A stretch of 64,000 bases of DNA from Prochilodus magdalenae (GCA_024036415.1 JAMWET010000604.1:56001-120000); one strand, 5' to 3'; shown: positions 50,966 to 63,224, numbered from the stretch's first letter. Numbers and translations: made by a program. Notes: generated by a model from the letters alone, not told the origin.

Positions 50966-51535
50966 CAAATTTCCCTTTACTGGAGCTAAGGGGCCTAGGC
51001 TCTAACCCCTGAAAAGCAACCCCACTGCATTATATAATATATAATTCTCCACCAAACTTTACAGTCAGCACAGTGCGGTCAGGCAGGTATCACCAAACCC
51101 AGACATCCTTTAGGTTGCCAGACAGAGCATGATTCGTTACTCCAGAGAACACGTTTCCACTTCTCGAGAGTCTAATGGGGTGTACTTTACACCACTCCAT
51201 CCGGCGCTTGGCATTGTCCTTGGTGATGTAAGGCTGGCATGCAGCTGCTCAGCCATGGAAACCAAAGCTGTGAAGCTCTTGGTGCACAGTTTTTGTGCTA
51301 GTGTCAGTGCCAGAATGAGGCTTGGAACACTGTGACTGCATTCTGTAAGTTAACATAACCTGCCACATGGCTGAGCTGCTGTGGAAAACCTGAGGGGGAA
51401 CTTTTGCAACGGTAGCATCCTAATAGCGCACCACACTCAAATTCAGTAAACTTCTTTACACTTGTGGCAACGGGACTAAATGAAATACCTGAATCTGATT
51501 AAGAGGTGTGTCCCAATACCTTTATCCATATCATT
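50966..51535 (-). mobile_element. Tc1/mariner-like transposon remnant, best-preserved copy
   Basis: On the plus strand it reads as the antisense of a fish Tc1 element for about 570 bp: GGAGCTAAGGGGCCTAGGCT (50981), CCACCAAACTTTACAGTCAG (51049), GTTGCCAGACAGAGCATGAT (51114), TACTCCAGAGAACACGTTTC (51137), ACACCACTCCATCCGGCGCT (51190) and TGCAGCTGCTCAGCCATGGA (51240). It ends at a terminus-like GTGTCCCAATACCTTTATCC (51507-51526). It covers the 5' leader and the N-terminal half of the transposase. The other half is missing, and frameshifts and stops break the frame, so it is inactive. Confidence 0.8.
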
Positions 51536-51539
51536 TAAA

Positions 51540-52500
51540 TTTACTCATGCTGTATTAGAATACCGCTTCTGTGTAGCATAACTATACATGTGCTAAAGAG
51601 CTAGTTACCTCTTACTTTCAGAATAGTAAATTTATATTTGTAAATTAATATTATATTTATTATTGCTTATTTAAATTATACAAATAATGTATTATTTAAT
51701 GCACTACAGCTAAATATTTATTTAATTTTGAATGCCTGTTTGGCTCATTAAAGAAGATTTGGCTCATTTTTTTATATTGCAATTTGGAAAGTATTCCACT
51801 AGTACTGGAAATGGGATTTTTTGTGTCAATTTGGCTGTGAAGCAGTTGAAATTAGAATTCACCATAACAGTAAATGATTTGTGCATTCATAATGGATCAT
51901 CAGCATGAGCTAATAAATCAAAAATCCACCAAGATATATGGATCTTTTTATGCTGCAGCCATTTCCATAATCCGTTCTGTTAAACATCAGTAACATTACA
52001 GTTTACCATCTATCATTACCAGATAAACAGCAGAGGGGTGACTTAACGATAGCTATAGTCATACAGAATTTGATTTTGTTGTCCCAAATGCTAAGCATGA
52101 AACTTTCCTCATGTGTTAAACATTATAATGTCATCACAGTTAAAACTTCTACTACAGTTAGGCTCTTCATGCTGTAGGAGAAAGCACATAGTTCAGAGAC
52201 CCATTGGAAAGCAGATTATGGCGTGCTCCTCCTAAGCCCAGTGTAAAGTGAGTTTTGTCTACAAACAGGGACAGATAAGGCCGTTCCACTCAGCGCATTC
52301 CAAGCCTCAGGTATTTGTTAGATTTCGATATCTCCAGGCCAATTATTGTGCTTTCTGATGAAGAGAGAGATTGGGAAAGCACAGAACAAAAGACTGAGGA
52401 CGACCTTTGGCGTATGCACATCCGCAGCCAAGATCTTTGTGATCTAAGGGCCAGCACGTAATCGTGACCACACGTTCGAAACCAGAGGAGGCCCCCTCAA
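51540..52500. other. tgfbr3: AT-rich stretch, nothing definable
   Basis: Very AT-rich from 51620 to 51780. No exon, RNA gene or clear repeat is seen. Confidence 0.4.
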
Positions 52501-52507
52501 GCTTACA

Positions 52508-52804
52508 CAAACACACACACAATCACACACACTTGTTTGTCTGTGAATTGTACGACGTTACATAGACTCCTATTCATTTACTGGAGACCTACCCAAACCT
52601 TAAAAAGAACTACTACTAGCTTAACCCATACTACTACTAATATAACCCTAAACCTAACCTTACACCCACCGTAAAAGTGTATCGTTTACATTGTGGGAAT
52701 GAACACAAGGAAGAATGATCTTCTCAACGTGATCATATGAAGACCCCACAATGTGGCATAAACCTGAACCTACACACACACATGCACATGCGCACACACA
52801 CATA
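52508..52804 (+). repeat. CA-flanked teleost repeat with CCTAA-rich core, copy 1
   Basis: Short CA tracts flank a body with ACATAGACTCCTATTCATTT (52561), GGAGACCTACCCAAACCTTA, TAACCCTAAACCTAACCTTA (52641), TGTATCGTTTACATTGTGGG (52677) and GACCCCACAATGTGGCATAA (52742). The same order (ACATAGACTT, CCTAACCC core, TGATTTACAG, TCCCCACAATG) occurs at 57712-57958. I recall this arrangement as a widespread fish interspersed repeat. The telomere-like core is part of it, not telomeric DNA. Confidence 0.65.
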
Positions 52805-54184
52805 CAGAATAAAGGCCAAAAGAATGGAAGCAAAAGAAACAAACAGTGACTTTTTTGGCATCTATTTTAACAAGATGTTTGTTCCAAAATGTTCCATTGT
52901 TCCATTTTGAAATACTCCTATATTTCTTCACACTATTCAGTCCTGTCCTTAACCCCTGCAGTCCTTTTAAAGGTCCACACTTTAAAGGCCATCAACATTC
53001 AGAAACTTATTTGACATAAACAAGTATCTGGGATTGTCATACAAGGTGTGGGCCGGAGTCTTCGGGATCATCTAAATGGAGGAATCAAGTGGATCTAAAT
53101 CAAGAATAAAAAATATGTAGGGGAATGAGCAGGAGCTGATCTCAGCAGCAGTCGGTTACTGTCTGCACATGTTAAGAAACTAGTCTGTTGTAGGTAAATA
53201 AATGGTTGTTATCACTTAAAAACATTTATCTCTCATGTTTAAGTGTTACTTTCAATCTGCTGGCCTGAAATTACTCCCATCCCCCATCACACATGCTCAT
53301 CCAGCCCCCAAAGCTGTTTTAATCTAGGCAAGTGACGTCGTTTCCAAGTTTTCCAGCAATTTTTCTCTCTTTAAGGCCCTTTGTGGTTGGGTGTTTCCTT
53401 TTCAAATCATGACTGCAATTACTTGTCGGCAGATTCTGTTTGGGAGGCTCACACTCGAAACTGCACACAATAGTGTCCCGAAGGAGGGCAATGACCGCTA
53501 CTCATGACTGAATGCTGTAGTGTGGGGTCAGTCAGCTTGAGAAATTCTCAAAAGGCCAATATTCTCTTGATTGGGGTTGTCACATCAGCATATTATCATT
53601 CTTTGTGATTTTCCACAGTGTTAAAAAAAAGCATTGTCTTGCTAAAAGGACGGATTGAGAGGGATGTTTTTCTTCCTCTGGGGGCCGATGACTTAGGCCA
53701 CGCTCGAATGTCATGCGAAACTGTTTGTCCTTGACATGTTTGGCATTAATTGTGTGCACCCCCTCCACACTCCTGATATGGATTATTTGTTTTGGGGAAT
53801 GTCCAAACTTTCTCTGTTTTTCTTCTGGGCTGTTTTCTCACTGTATGGAGTGTTTGCTGGCATTCTGTTCTTGGCTAATAAAGAAGTGCTGGGTAAGCAT
53901 ATGGCTAGAACTCTCTGCATCGTTCTAAAGGCATTTTATGCGCTGGTGAAATTCAACTCTGCCCTGACGCCTAGCTCATGTCTCTGAGGCCTTGCTTACC
54001 AGTGTGGTCTCTGGCTAGATGATCGAAGAGGAATAAATCAGTCCATGCAGTACAATAGGCCAGAGCTGGGGCTGGAGCAGGGGTACAGTAGAGCTTTAAT
54101 TGGGCCTGAAATTTTGAACTGAGCTCACATAAAGCTCAAGAACATTTTCTGCTTGAGTATGGCCCAACCCACAGAAATAAATTT
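52805..54184. other. tgfbr3: Unremarkable intronic stretch
   Basis: The segments 53325-53470 and 53640-53720 are somewhat richer in CpG and could be conserved non-coding sequence. Nothing definite. Confidence 0.35.
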
Positions 54185-54312
54185 TGTCTGATTTTGCCTG
54201 TAGCCGGAAATATTTTTGCCTGATTCTGACTGTAGCCTGACAGAATTCCTCCTAATTCTAATTGTAGCCTGACAGATTTCTGTATGAACCCGAATGTAGC
54301 CTGAATAAATCC
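54185..54312 (+). repeat. Minisatellite, four diverged 32-bp units
   Basis: The shared TAGCC (or TAGCCTGA) falls at 54201, 54233, 54265 and 54297, exactly 32 bp apart each time. The surrounding CTGATT/TAATTCT and GACAGA bases also recur. Units diverge strongly, so the array is old. Confidence 0.85.
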
Positions 54313-57300
54313 ATCCCAGCCTGACACAAAAACCAATAGTTTTACTTTTATCCATTTACAAAGATATGTGTTGGCCTCCTTAAAAACAGTAATGAAGCAG
54401 GTAAATTTTACACCTGACTAGACCTGTTATAAAGGTTGGCTACGGTCAGGCTCAGATGGCTTTTTCAAACTCTGCCACACTGTACAGAAAGTCAGGGTTG
54501 GTAGAGGTGGGCCAAGATTAGCTGTGTCCATGGCGCAGTACCCAGATAGAGATAAATCCCCAAGGACATCTGGTAAAATAACCACGGGGCCTTGGCATTT
54601 ACACTGCCCACCTGAGAAAAGGGCACAGATGTGGCCATCTGGACACACACAGATTTAAACCACGCTCTAAATACACTTACACACAGAAGATCTCACACAC
54701 ACCCACACACACTGTCCTTCAGGCCTCTCCAGCGTGCCGCCTATGCCAGGTCAGGTTTCGTGTGTCCAGGCGCCACTGGCCTTCAGCAGCAGATGAATCA
54801 GATCCTTCAAGACATAAACAGTTCAGCGAGACCCTGATTTACTGCCTCCAAATACAAGGCCGAAAACCTAGAGCGCCCTATAGGGTTACAGCCAATCTCC
54901 GGGGTCCATCCCGCCTCCTAATACGCTCTGGGCCATGACCAGACTGGCCACGAGTGGCAGAGGTGAGCAGCAGTAACCACGGCAACAAAAGAGTAATGAC
55001 AGAAGCATTCTTTAAACCTCTTTGCTTTTTTCATGATGGCTTGTTTTTAAATAGAATTTCAGTCACACGTTGGGATACAGCTGAATGAATGCATGTGTTT
55101 GATCATCCTAACTAAATGTTAAAGGTGAGCAGATGTGAAATTGAAAGGTGAAGTTATTGCCTGTCCTTGAATTCCAATGTGCAAATCTGCATCAAAGCAA
55201 ACAAATTCTAACTTGAAGAATAAAGAGGTGCAGTTTTTTGGCCATGACAAAATTGAGGGCTTAGAAACAAAGAGATGTCAGGGACATTTCATCAGTTTTA
55301 CAGGATGACCAAAACAAAAAACCACCATGGCTTGATCTGACTTTGTATACAGATTTCAGTCTTTAATAATAAGGTTTTAGACACACATGGACGACAGTGT
55401 ACTTAATGGACATTATTTGATCATGTATTTAGAAGGATATTTTATTCAGAATTTTTACATTTGAAGAATAAAAAATCATAACTGATTAAGAATTCATGTT
55501 TGCTCTTACTGTAGTAGTAAGAGCTCATCAAGAGCTTTCATTTGAGATATATACCCTTATTTCAACCAAAATGTTATATATGTCCATTTGGTCTTGAAGT
55601 CTTTGAAGTTCCATATGTCCTATTGTATAGTTTTGATATCTTTGTACTGAAAACCGAAAAAAGCTGTAAAAATGAGCAAATTCCTCAGTGAGTAGACGTG
55701 TGCTGATTGGTACTGTGGGTAATATGGTGTTTGTATTTTGGTCTGGATTACCAGTATTAAGTGCATGTTTTATCTTATGACAGGGAGTAATATGCCTCTA
55801 AACCGTGCCCTGCGTCTTTAGTCATGGAGCCTTCAGTTGTTTTTATAGTAAGCATGTAATGGTCCTTCACAGATTCAGAAAATACAGCCGTTAAATGCCT
55901 GCTGTCTCTTTCGCAACCTCTCCACTTAAAAATTATGGCACCACTTGCCCTGTAGTTTGTATCAAATTTGCGAGGGGAAAGCTGGACATTCGTCACTCTG
56001 AGTGCTCGCCGCTGAACCCAGTGAGGACATTCTATTTATCTTTGTTGGAAATGCCTTCCACTGTGTTTGTTCTGGAGTGTGCTTTTGGTTGGATGTGTGT
56101 TTTCAGTGTCAGCACAAAAGTGACCTGGTCAGTTAGTGATCATGGTAAGACCAGCCTCCTCTTACTCTTCATACTCCCTACTCATCGCCTCTATGTGATA
56201 GCTGCGAATTAGCCATATTTTAGACTGGAGGAATCCTGTGGTCACTCTAGCAGGAGCCTGTGGTCAGTTGTGGAAGTGCTGTAATACAGAACGGGTGTGT
56301 GCAAAACATGTAATTTGCTGATGGAATTTGCTGGTTAAATGTTTGGAGACATTTTGTTTTTCCAAAATACTTTAAGTTTCCAGTAGTACTCCAGTAGATC
56401 ATTCAGAGAGTGCAAGAGATGAGAACTCTTTGCTGAGTGTTCATTTTTTTATTAGTCTGGGCTGTTTGATTACCTGTATTTATTAATCTGTGATTGTGAC
56501 ACAAGGAAGGATGTACTTATTGATTGCCAAGGAGTAAGTTATAGCAGGGGCTAGTGCTGAAGCTCTGGAAGGAAATATAGTCTATAGTCACCCAAATCAT
56601 TTTCAGAAATACAGCCCAAACTCTCAACCATCTTAAACCTTATCCAGGTCTTGGAAGGTCATGCAGACTTGTCGATGTGGTTTTGGACACAGACTTTTTG
56701 TGGAATACTCAGATTTGTATGCCTCAAGCAGGTTTGTATGTCTCAGGCCACAATTTCTGTCTTCTCTTATCTATGAACATACACTTCCAGTTAGAATCTT
56801 GAAGATGAGCAACTATTCAATCATAAAATAAATGACAGAAACTGTGCGCATTATCTGTGCAACTTATAGGATGTTATGCGTGCAAAAAGAAGACTGTTGT
56901 ATGAAACAGCTGCCCACTGTGTTTAGCTGTTTTTTATGCATTTAAAAATAGCTAAAATGGTTCATCTCAAAACATCAACAACCTTATCAAGCCCTGAAGT
57001 GGCAACAGTATGATATGCTGTTTTATCTTAAATGAACTAGGACTGGTCTTCCTATAGTTTAGCACGTCCCTGCAGGTCTTTATTTCAAAGCGTAATGTCT
57101 GCTCATCAGCGTCTTTCAACGTGTATGGTGATAATGCCGCTCTTTTTCATCACATCAAGGAGTTTACTGACCCATAATGGACTGCTATCCGGTGTTGCAG
57201 GATGTTGTCATTTTATCCCTGATTAGTAATCGTGTCCCCGAGCTAAGGAGAGGAGTATAGCGCCATATGTAGAAAACAAGACAAAGAGGACAGGAAACAG

Positions 57301-57590
57301 GAGAGAAAACATCAGAGCGAATAGGAGGGAAGAGAGGCACTTTACTGGAAAAATAATGCAGTGTTTAAACAGTGGCTGGGCTAGCAAGTGGTAGAAGCTT
57401 AAACCTGCCTGAAATGTGACTCAGGTGATTGTATGACCTACTGTCATCTATAAACATGGTTGCTAGTATGGGCCAAATTCAGTCAGCTGATGCTGTTTCA
57501 GATCATTGGTGACTGGTTGATATGTAAAAGGGAAAGCTGGTAATGGTTGCCATGGCATCTGTTTACTGAAAGAGTCCACAAGGATTTTTA
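54313..57590. other. tgfbr3: Mostly unremarkable intronic stretch
   Basis: No exon was accepted. Short CA runs near 54645-54710 only. Confidence 0.4.
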
Positions 57591-57640
57591 GTTTGTTAGC
57601 TACATTAGCCTTGTAGCTCCACTGCGCAATAGTAGGTTTA
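57591..57640 (+). repeat. Unnamed repeat family F1, short fragment
   Basis: GTTTGTTAGCTACATTAGCC then TTGTAGCTCCACTGCGCAA matches the left part of the copies at 26514 and 33359. Confidence 0.45.
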
Positions 57641-57649
57641 ACCCAACCC

Positions 57650-57651
<2 letters not shown>

Positions 57652-57707
<56 letters not shown>
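57652..57707 (+). repeat. Perfect (AC)n microsatellite
   Basis: About 28 uninterrupted AC units, then ATATATAT. Confidence 0.97.
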
Positions 57708-57711
<4 letters not shown>

Positions 57712-57714
<3 letters not shown>

Positions 57715-57958
57715 TCACATTTTTGTTTATGTGAATTGTGGGCACATAGACTTTTATTAATGTCCCAGAGACATACCAAAGAACTTTAGAACTTCTTCAA
57801 AACCTAACCCTAACCCTAACCTTACCCTTATGTTAAAATTGAATGATTTACAGATTTGAGCCTGTGGTCCCCACAAAGAAAAAAAGTATCTCCACAATGT
57901 AAATACATTATATGACACCAAGATTGGTCCCCACAATGAGGCAATAACATACACGCAC
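57712..57958 (+). repeat. CA-flanked teleost repeat with CCTAA-rich core, copy 2
   Basis: ACATAGACTTTTATTAATGT (57743), AGAGACATACC, AACCTAACCCTAACCCTAAC (57801), TGATTTACAGATT (57844), GTGGTCCCCACA and GGTCCCCACAATGAGGCAAT (57925). It lies between a (AC)n tract just upstream and a (CA)n tract about 75 bp downstream, as for the copy at 52508-52804. Confidence 0.65.
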
Positions 57959-58034
57959 ATGGCAGCAGCTGCAAGGTGTCAGGGTTGCCTCCACATCCGC
58001 ATTAAACTAACATCCGTGTGTGAAAGTACAGCCC

Positions 58035-58049
58035 TCACACACATACACA

Positions 58050-58110
<61 letters not shown>
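58035..58110 (+). repeat. (CA)n microsatellite
   Basis: CA repeats with two ATACA interruptions at the left and CGCA at the right. Confidence 0.95.
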
Positions 58111-58111
<1 letters not shown>

Positions 58112-58162
58112 TGCTCATTCTCATTTTCACTGCCCGTATTAGAATGAATGGTTTCCTGCCTC

Positions 58163-58180
58163 AATCTCTCTCACTCTCTG

Positions 58181-58231
<51 letters not shown>

Positions 58232-58410
58232 ACCTTTTCCGTTTTTCTCCTTCTCTGCTTTCCTTTTGCCCTTCCCCTTCCCCCTTGTCTTTTACTCTTG
58301 CTTTTCATTTCTTTTTTACTTTCTCTTTTTCTCGTTTTTCGCTCTCTGTATTTCTGTTTCGGACCCTCACTCTCTCTCTCTTTCTCACTCTCTCTCTCTT
58401 ATCGCTTCAA
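58163..58410 (+). repeat. (CT)n microsatellite with pyrimidine-rich tail
   Basis: CT dinucleotides run from about 58163 to 58230, then degenerate TTC/TTTC-rich sequence to 58400. Confidence 0.9.
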
Positions 58411-58859
58411 TAGCGGAGAGAAAGGCACAGCTGTGTGAGGCTGGCTTATTGGCTTTGTGCCAGACTCCCCTTCTCCACTGTGTAATTAACTGAAACTGAA
58501 CACCCACTATACTTACACACACAAACAGACACACACACACGCACAGGTCCTACACTTCTAGTCTAACGGCCTCATCGCTCACGCTGACAAACAGCCACTT
58601 TCCCTCCTGCTTGGAGTCCAGAACACACTGCAGAGTCAAACCTCTTATGCAATCGCACAGAGTAATAACAGCATAGTACTCTCTCGTTTAAAAAAGAGCC
58701 CTGAAAGCGCCGCTGAGGTTTTGTTTGGCTGGTTTTGGTGGTGCGTGCTGCCGCTGACAGGTAGTTGGAGTATGGCTGATTATGGAGTGACGTGATGACG
58801 TCGGACAGAGTGCTGGAATGTGATCTGGCAGAACGGTGGCTGTGATTCACTGCAGAATC

Positions 58860-59009
58860 TTCTGCCTGACATATTTCAGATGGAGATCATCTCTCAGCTC
58901 CCTTACTGTACCAGCAAATTTGTCCGATTGTATACTTTTTCCATCATCTTTAATTTTTGGCGGACAGTAGACCAAAATGTATTAAGCTGCAAACAGTAGC
59001 GGTATCAAT
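58860..59009. other. tgfbr3: Short unique stretch
   Basis: Nothing recognised. Confidence 0.4.
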
Positions 59010-59335
59010 CTTGAAGCCTGAATTTAATCCACATATTTGTCCATTTTTGATAGTGAGCTTTTAGAGAACGTGGCTGTGCCCCACTCCAGAGCCCAAACCG
59101 TAACACAAAAGGGATGCTGGAGGTCTTTAACATCAGGAGGGTCTTTAACAGCAGGCATCCAAAAAGTATTGCTGAGCTGAAGCAGTTCTGTAAGGAACAA
59201 TGGCACAACATTGCTCTCGAACATTGTGTAAGACTGATCCAAGGTTATCAGAAGTGCTTGCCAAATGCTATTACTGACCAGTTATTAAATTCAAGGGTTC
59301 ACTTATTTTTTCTACCTCCATGAAGTTGACAGTTA
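59010..59335 (+). mobile_element. Tc1/mariner-like transposase C-terminal remnant
   Basis: At 59159-59250 the translation SIAELKQFCKEQW, then LEHCVRLIQGYQK, matches the C-terminal end typical of fish Tc1-like transposases. Upstream, a PEFNPHIC-like segment near 59020 stands where the DLNPIE catalytic-region motif is expected. Downstream, ATTCAAGGGTTCACTTATTT (59288) resembles the non-coding 3' end of such elements. Several stops interrupt the frame before 59114. It is a different Tc1 lineage from the copy at 50966-51535. Confidence 0.65.
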
Positions 59336-59339
59336 ACTC

Positions 59340-60902
59340 ACAGTTAATATGTGTAAATAATTGCAGTGGATGATTTAATACAACTATTAAAAGACAATTC
59401 AAAAGTGGCCGAATTAACTATTTACTCTGATCATGTTAACATTAACTAGAAGTTTTCATGAGTCCTGCAACATGTCTTGAATGTGTTGTGAATTTATTTA
59501 CTGCTTTCTTTTATATGATCGTGTTTACATGCACATCATACTTCATAATAATTACTATTATGAAACTATATGATTATTCAAATGGTCAGGATCAGCGTAT
59601 TTTGTCATTTTAATCACATTAAGACCCCGAAGTCATATTTTGAAACCTAGTAAGGAGCTGGAGCTCAGTAATCAAATTTCTCACTGCATGTGTCCCTCTC
59701 ACTCTGATTTCTTGCCTTTTTTATTAGTTTTCACATAGGCAAAAACCAACTGCAGTCCCGAAAATAAGAAATCATAGTTTAAAACAGCAACAAAGCACTT
59801 TTTTAGGGTAAGGATGAAACCATTTGCATGCTTGATTGAATGAAGAATCTATTAGATGTTCATGTTTTCCAGCAAAGTGGTGTTTTACTTTATGCTTTGA
59901 ATTTATTTGCTTTTTGCCAAGTGAAAAATCCAATTACTGCGTGATTAATGTAGGCCCAGAGATTTCCCACTATCTGATTGCCCAAGGGCTTGTAAGTGTG
60001 TGATCAAATTACTGACAGAATCTATTTCAGTTTTCAGATTATTAGATGGATGTGTATGCACTTATTGAAATTACTAAACCTAATACGCCCCATCCTCATT
60101 TCAAATAACTGTGATCATCTTGAATAACTGCGAATATAAAAAACCTAATTGTGAAACACTGGCATGGTGTCAGTATTGCTTAGTGATCACTGCTGTTGCA
60201 GTGATGGTCTTAGTTTTAGTGACCATAGCCATCTCTACAGCAGACAGTGTTGAAAGTCCCTCTATTTCAGCTGCTTGGGCCCAAACAGAGAAACTCTTTG
60301 AACCCAACAGTCTGTACCCTCCTTCACTGCACCTTCTCAAAGGCCTCAAAGGCCTGGCTTTGTAAGGCGTAGTCTGATACCTCTGAGGCTGGCAGTGGGG
60401 ATTGACACAGGCCACTCGGACGGTAATCCTTTAGTTCCAGGTTAATTCTCCCCTTAGTCTTTATGTACTAAACAGTGATGACCTCATCGGCCTGCCTTTC
60501 ACTCTCTCTCGGCCCACGCTCGTGCATGAGTGTGTGTGAAGTACAGCCAAAGGGAATGGTGAGGCAATCTGCCGCAGTAGGAGAACAAAACACCCATTTT
60601 GTGGTGGTCGTTGGTGATAAGGCTCAGCAGTAGAGCAACAGAGGAGGATAAAGACAGAATCGGTCTGTGGCACATTCATGCAAGATTAAAGCAGCATTCG
60701 CAATATCAATTAATGTACCAGCTGGAATGGAGATGGAGGGATAGTAGAAAGAGAGTGGAAGGGTAGATAAAGTAACAGAACGAGTGTAGGGAACTCTCTG
60801 TAATTCTGGCTAAAAGGATAATTCACATTCAAATTTACAGAGTTCATTACTATACTAATCTATGCTAAAATTCACCAACGCTCTATTAATGATTTACAGT
60901 TA
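59340..60902. other. tgfbr3: Mostly unremarkable intronic stretch
   Basis: GTTTACATGCACATCAT near 59523 resembles the ends of some fish non-autonomous elements, but no matching partner end could be defined. Confidence 0.35.
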
Positions 60903-61150
60903 CACTATATAAGATTAGGGAATTTGGAGACTTCTCTGCTGGAAATGTGTAACTTCACATTGTATAAAAGCATGCAGAACAACATATGTAATGCGAGTTG
61001 TTCTCTGAAGCCAGAGCTTAAGCAAATTTGAGTGAACTGTCGGCTAGCATTATCATATGTATTTAGCACTATAATGCTCATTTTGCATTTGAGACCAAAA
61101 CATTGAGCTGGATCTTCTTTTTAAGCCTGTGCATGTGATGTTCATGTGTA
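60903..61150 (+). repeat. Unnamed repeat family F2, copy 2 of 2
   Basis: The right part (61070-61145) has TTTGCATTTGAGACCAAAAC, ATTGAGCTGGATCTTCTTTT and AAGCCTGTGCATGTGATGTT, matching 28328-28400. The left part (CACTATATAAGATTAGGG) resembles 28181 onward. Confidence 0.6.
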
Positions 61151-61468
61151 GAAATGTATGACATGGTCTGAAAACTCTAAACCTGATTTCTAAATTAGTA
61201 TATCAGACTTACAGGGTGACCTACAGCATCACACATACACACCATATAATTCAATAAAGGTGCTTTGATATGACAAAAATATCATACATAGCGCAGCTTT
61301 ACCTCCTCATTGGAATTAAGGGATTAATGGAGGCGAGTGATGGTAAACCTGTGGAATCACCTTGCCAACCTTAAACCCATCCCTCCTGAGTACCCAACCC
61401 TGGTCTCCTGAAATGTTTGCTTTCATTATTAAGGCCCAAAATGAATAAAGTTTACTTTTTCTGTGCAC

Positions 61469-61580
61469 TGCTGTTGCAATATCTGTCAGAAACAGATATC
61501 AGTCACTGAACATAATAATAACAACCTCCAGTGATTGGAAATCTGCATCAGCTGAGTTTCTGACAGATATTGCAACAGCA
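61469..61580. other. Long inverted repeat (25-bp perfect arms)
   Basis: Arms 61469-61493 and 61556-61580 are perfect reverse complements over 25 bp. The 62-nt interior includes a second weaker pairing (AGATATCAGTCACTG against CCAGTGATTGGAAATCT). The RNA could form a long imperfect hairpin of about 112 nt. It could be a short MITE or a hairpin RNA precursor. Sequence alone does not decide and no known microRNA was recognised. Confidence 0.75.
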
Positions 61581-61599
61581 ATTTGCAGATGTATTCATT

Positions 61600-63224
61600 T
61601 CTCTGAAATGCTGTGCTGTGTTGTATGAGCATGCAACTGCAGTAAATCATTAGGAGGGATCATTATCAGCATGTCAGCACTTTACAAAATTCATTTTGTC
61701 TCCTGGATTTCACAATGTATCCGACTTAATGCAAGTTAAATCCAGATTGAGGTGCTACTGCAATGACACTGGATAGTGTACCTGAATTTTATGAAACAGC
61801 CTTTATTTTGAGAATGTGAGGATGTAGATGCATGGTGCGAGATTACAGCAAGGGCAACAAAAATATGAGCCTTATGGGTAAACTTTAAGACTGGACAGGT
61901 AGCTAAAAAATAACAAAGAAACACACACTGGGACCCTGTGGACACATTTAGTGACCTGGACTAATCTCAAACACGCATGCCTGTGATTAGGCTTGATTTC
62001 ATGGACTACACCAGTCACTGAGTATTCTAGTTGATAATTGTGATGGTAATTCAAGCAAAATGGGGTGTAAAGCCAGTAAAACAGTAGTGGCCAAAGATGA
62101 TTAAAAATTTAACACAGACAAGCAGGCCTTCATAAAAATTCTCCATGGAAATATTTAATGTATATCTAATATATATATAATACATCTATAGCTATGAATG
62201 GATATGAGACCAAAAGTTATCCAAGATTAGAGCAGCACTCACAATGTTAATAAATATACCAGCTGGGACTGGAGAGTAAGGGAGGAAAGAGTGAGAGAGA
62301 AGAGAGTGTGACAGAATGAGTGGAGAGAAAGAAAGAGAAAAGAACAATAAGCCCATAAGAGAGTAAGAGAGGGGAAAAAGAAAGAGTAATTGTATGAACA
62401 GATGCAAAAAGCACCCACGTCCGCGTGAGTGGCTGTGGTCTGGGCCATGTTCTGCTCTGGATGGAATTTAAACCCAAGGTGTTACAGGCATGGGCCATTT
62501 TCACCTCGTTCAAAAACATCACCTTCAGCTGCTCTTCCAGTTGGCTTTAGCTTTTTTTCATGTGTCATGTGTGTGCAGTGATGTTAATCTGGAAAAGTAG
62601 TCTAGCCTTATCGAATACATGACTTTCTGCTCTCCAGCTGCTCAGTGCTTCTCTGTGCTAAGTCAACATCTCCTTTTTAACTGTGACAAATATGCAGACT
62701 GCTGTGTGTCCTATATCAGACTTGCAGCATCTGTTAGAAGAGCCTGAAACCTAAAAGACCTTCCACTTAAAGGGGAGTACACAGTGAAATGAAATTATGT
62801 TTTTTCCAGAACAAGGGTGCCACATGGAACAAAACAAGAACATAAAACAATACAGAACAGGACAGACTGCAGGAAGTGCAATGTGCAAGACAATAAATAC
62901 AATAAATAAGACTCAAGTCTGAGCAGAGGTATGAGTGTAAGGTGCATAGATAGATTATAGATATACTCTAATATATCATTAAGCCTTTTAAGCATTACCT
63001 ATAGTAACATTACTCAAGAGAAAAACTTTTAGATCATCTTAATTTTCATAGATCTGACCCAACTTCATTCATATGGCATCCTACATGTAGAGAGATTTTG
63101 ACTGTGTGTTGGACTTTTTGTAATTGTTTATATATTATGTTTTTATAGTATCGGACATGCACACTGTTTTAAGGTATACATGTATTAACTGTCAGGATTC
63201 TGTTCATCCCTTAATCAACCAACC
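61600..63224. other. tgfbr3: Unremarkable intronic stretch
   Basis: Short GA-rich segment at 62278-62390; nothing else definable. Confidence 0.4.

Noticed and set aside
54723..54749. Possible 27-nt exon between CCTTCAG and GTCAGG
   Set aside because: Too short and with no homology to betaglycan; splice-like ends are common by chance.
57801..57821. Interstitial telomere sequence (CCCTAA units)
   Set aside because: Only about three units, and they sit inside a repeat whose other copy at 52508-52804 has the same core.
59114..59323. Host gene candidate of 69 codons
   Set aside because: Its sequence matches the C-terminus of fish Tc1 transposases and the upstream frame is broken.
59519..60085. 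Non-autonomous element bounded by GTTTACATGCAC-like ends
   Set aside because: Only the left end could be recognised; no convincing mirrored right end.
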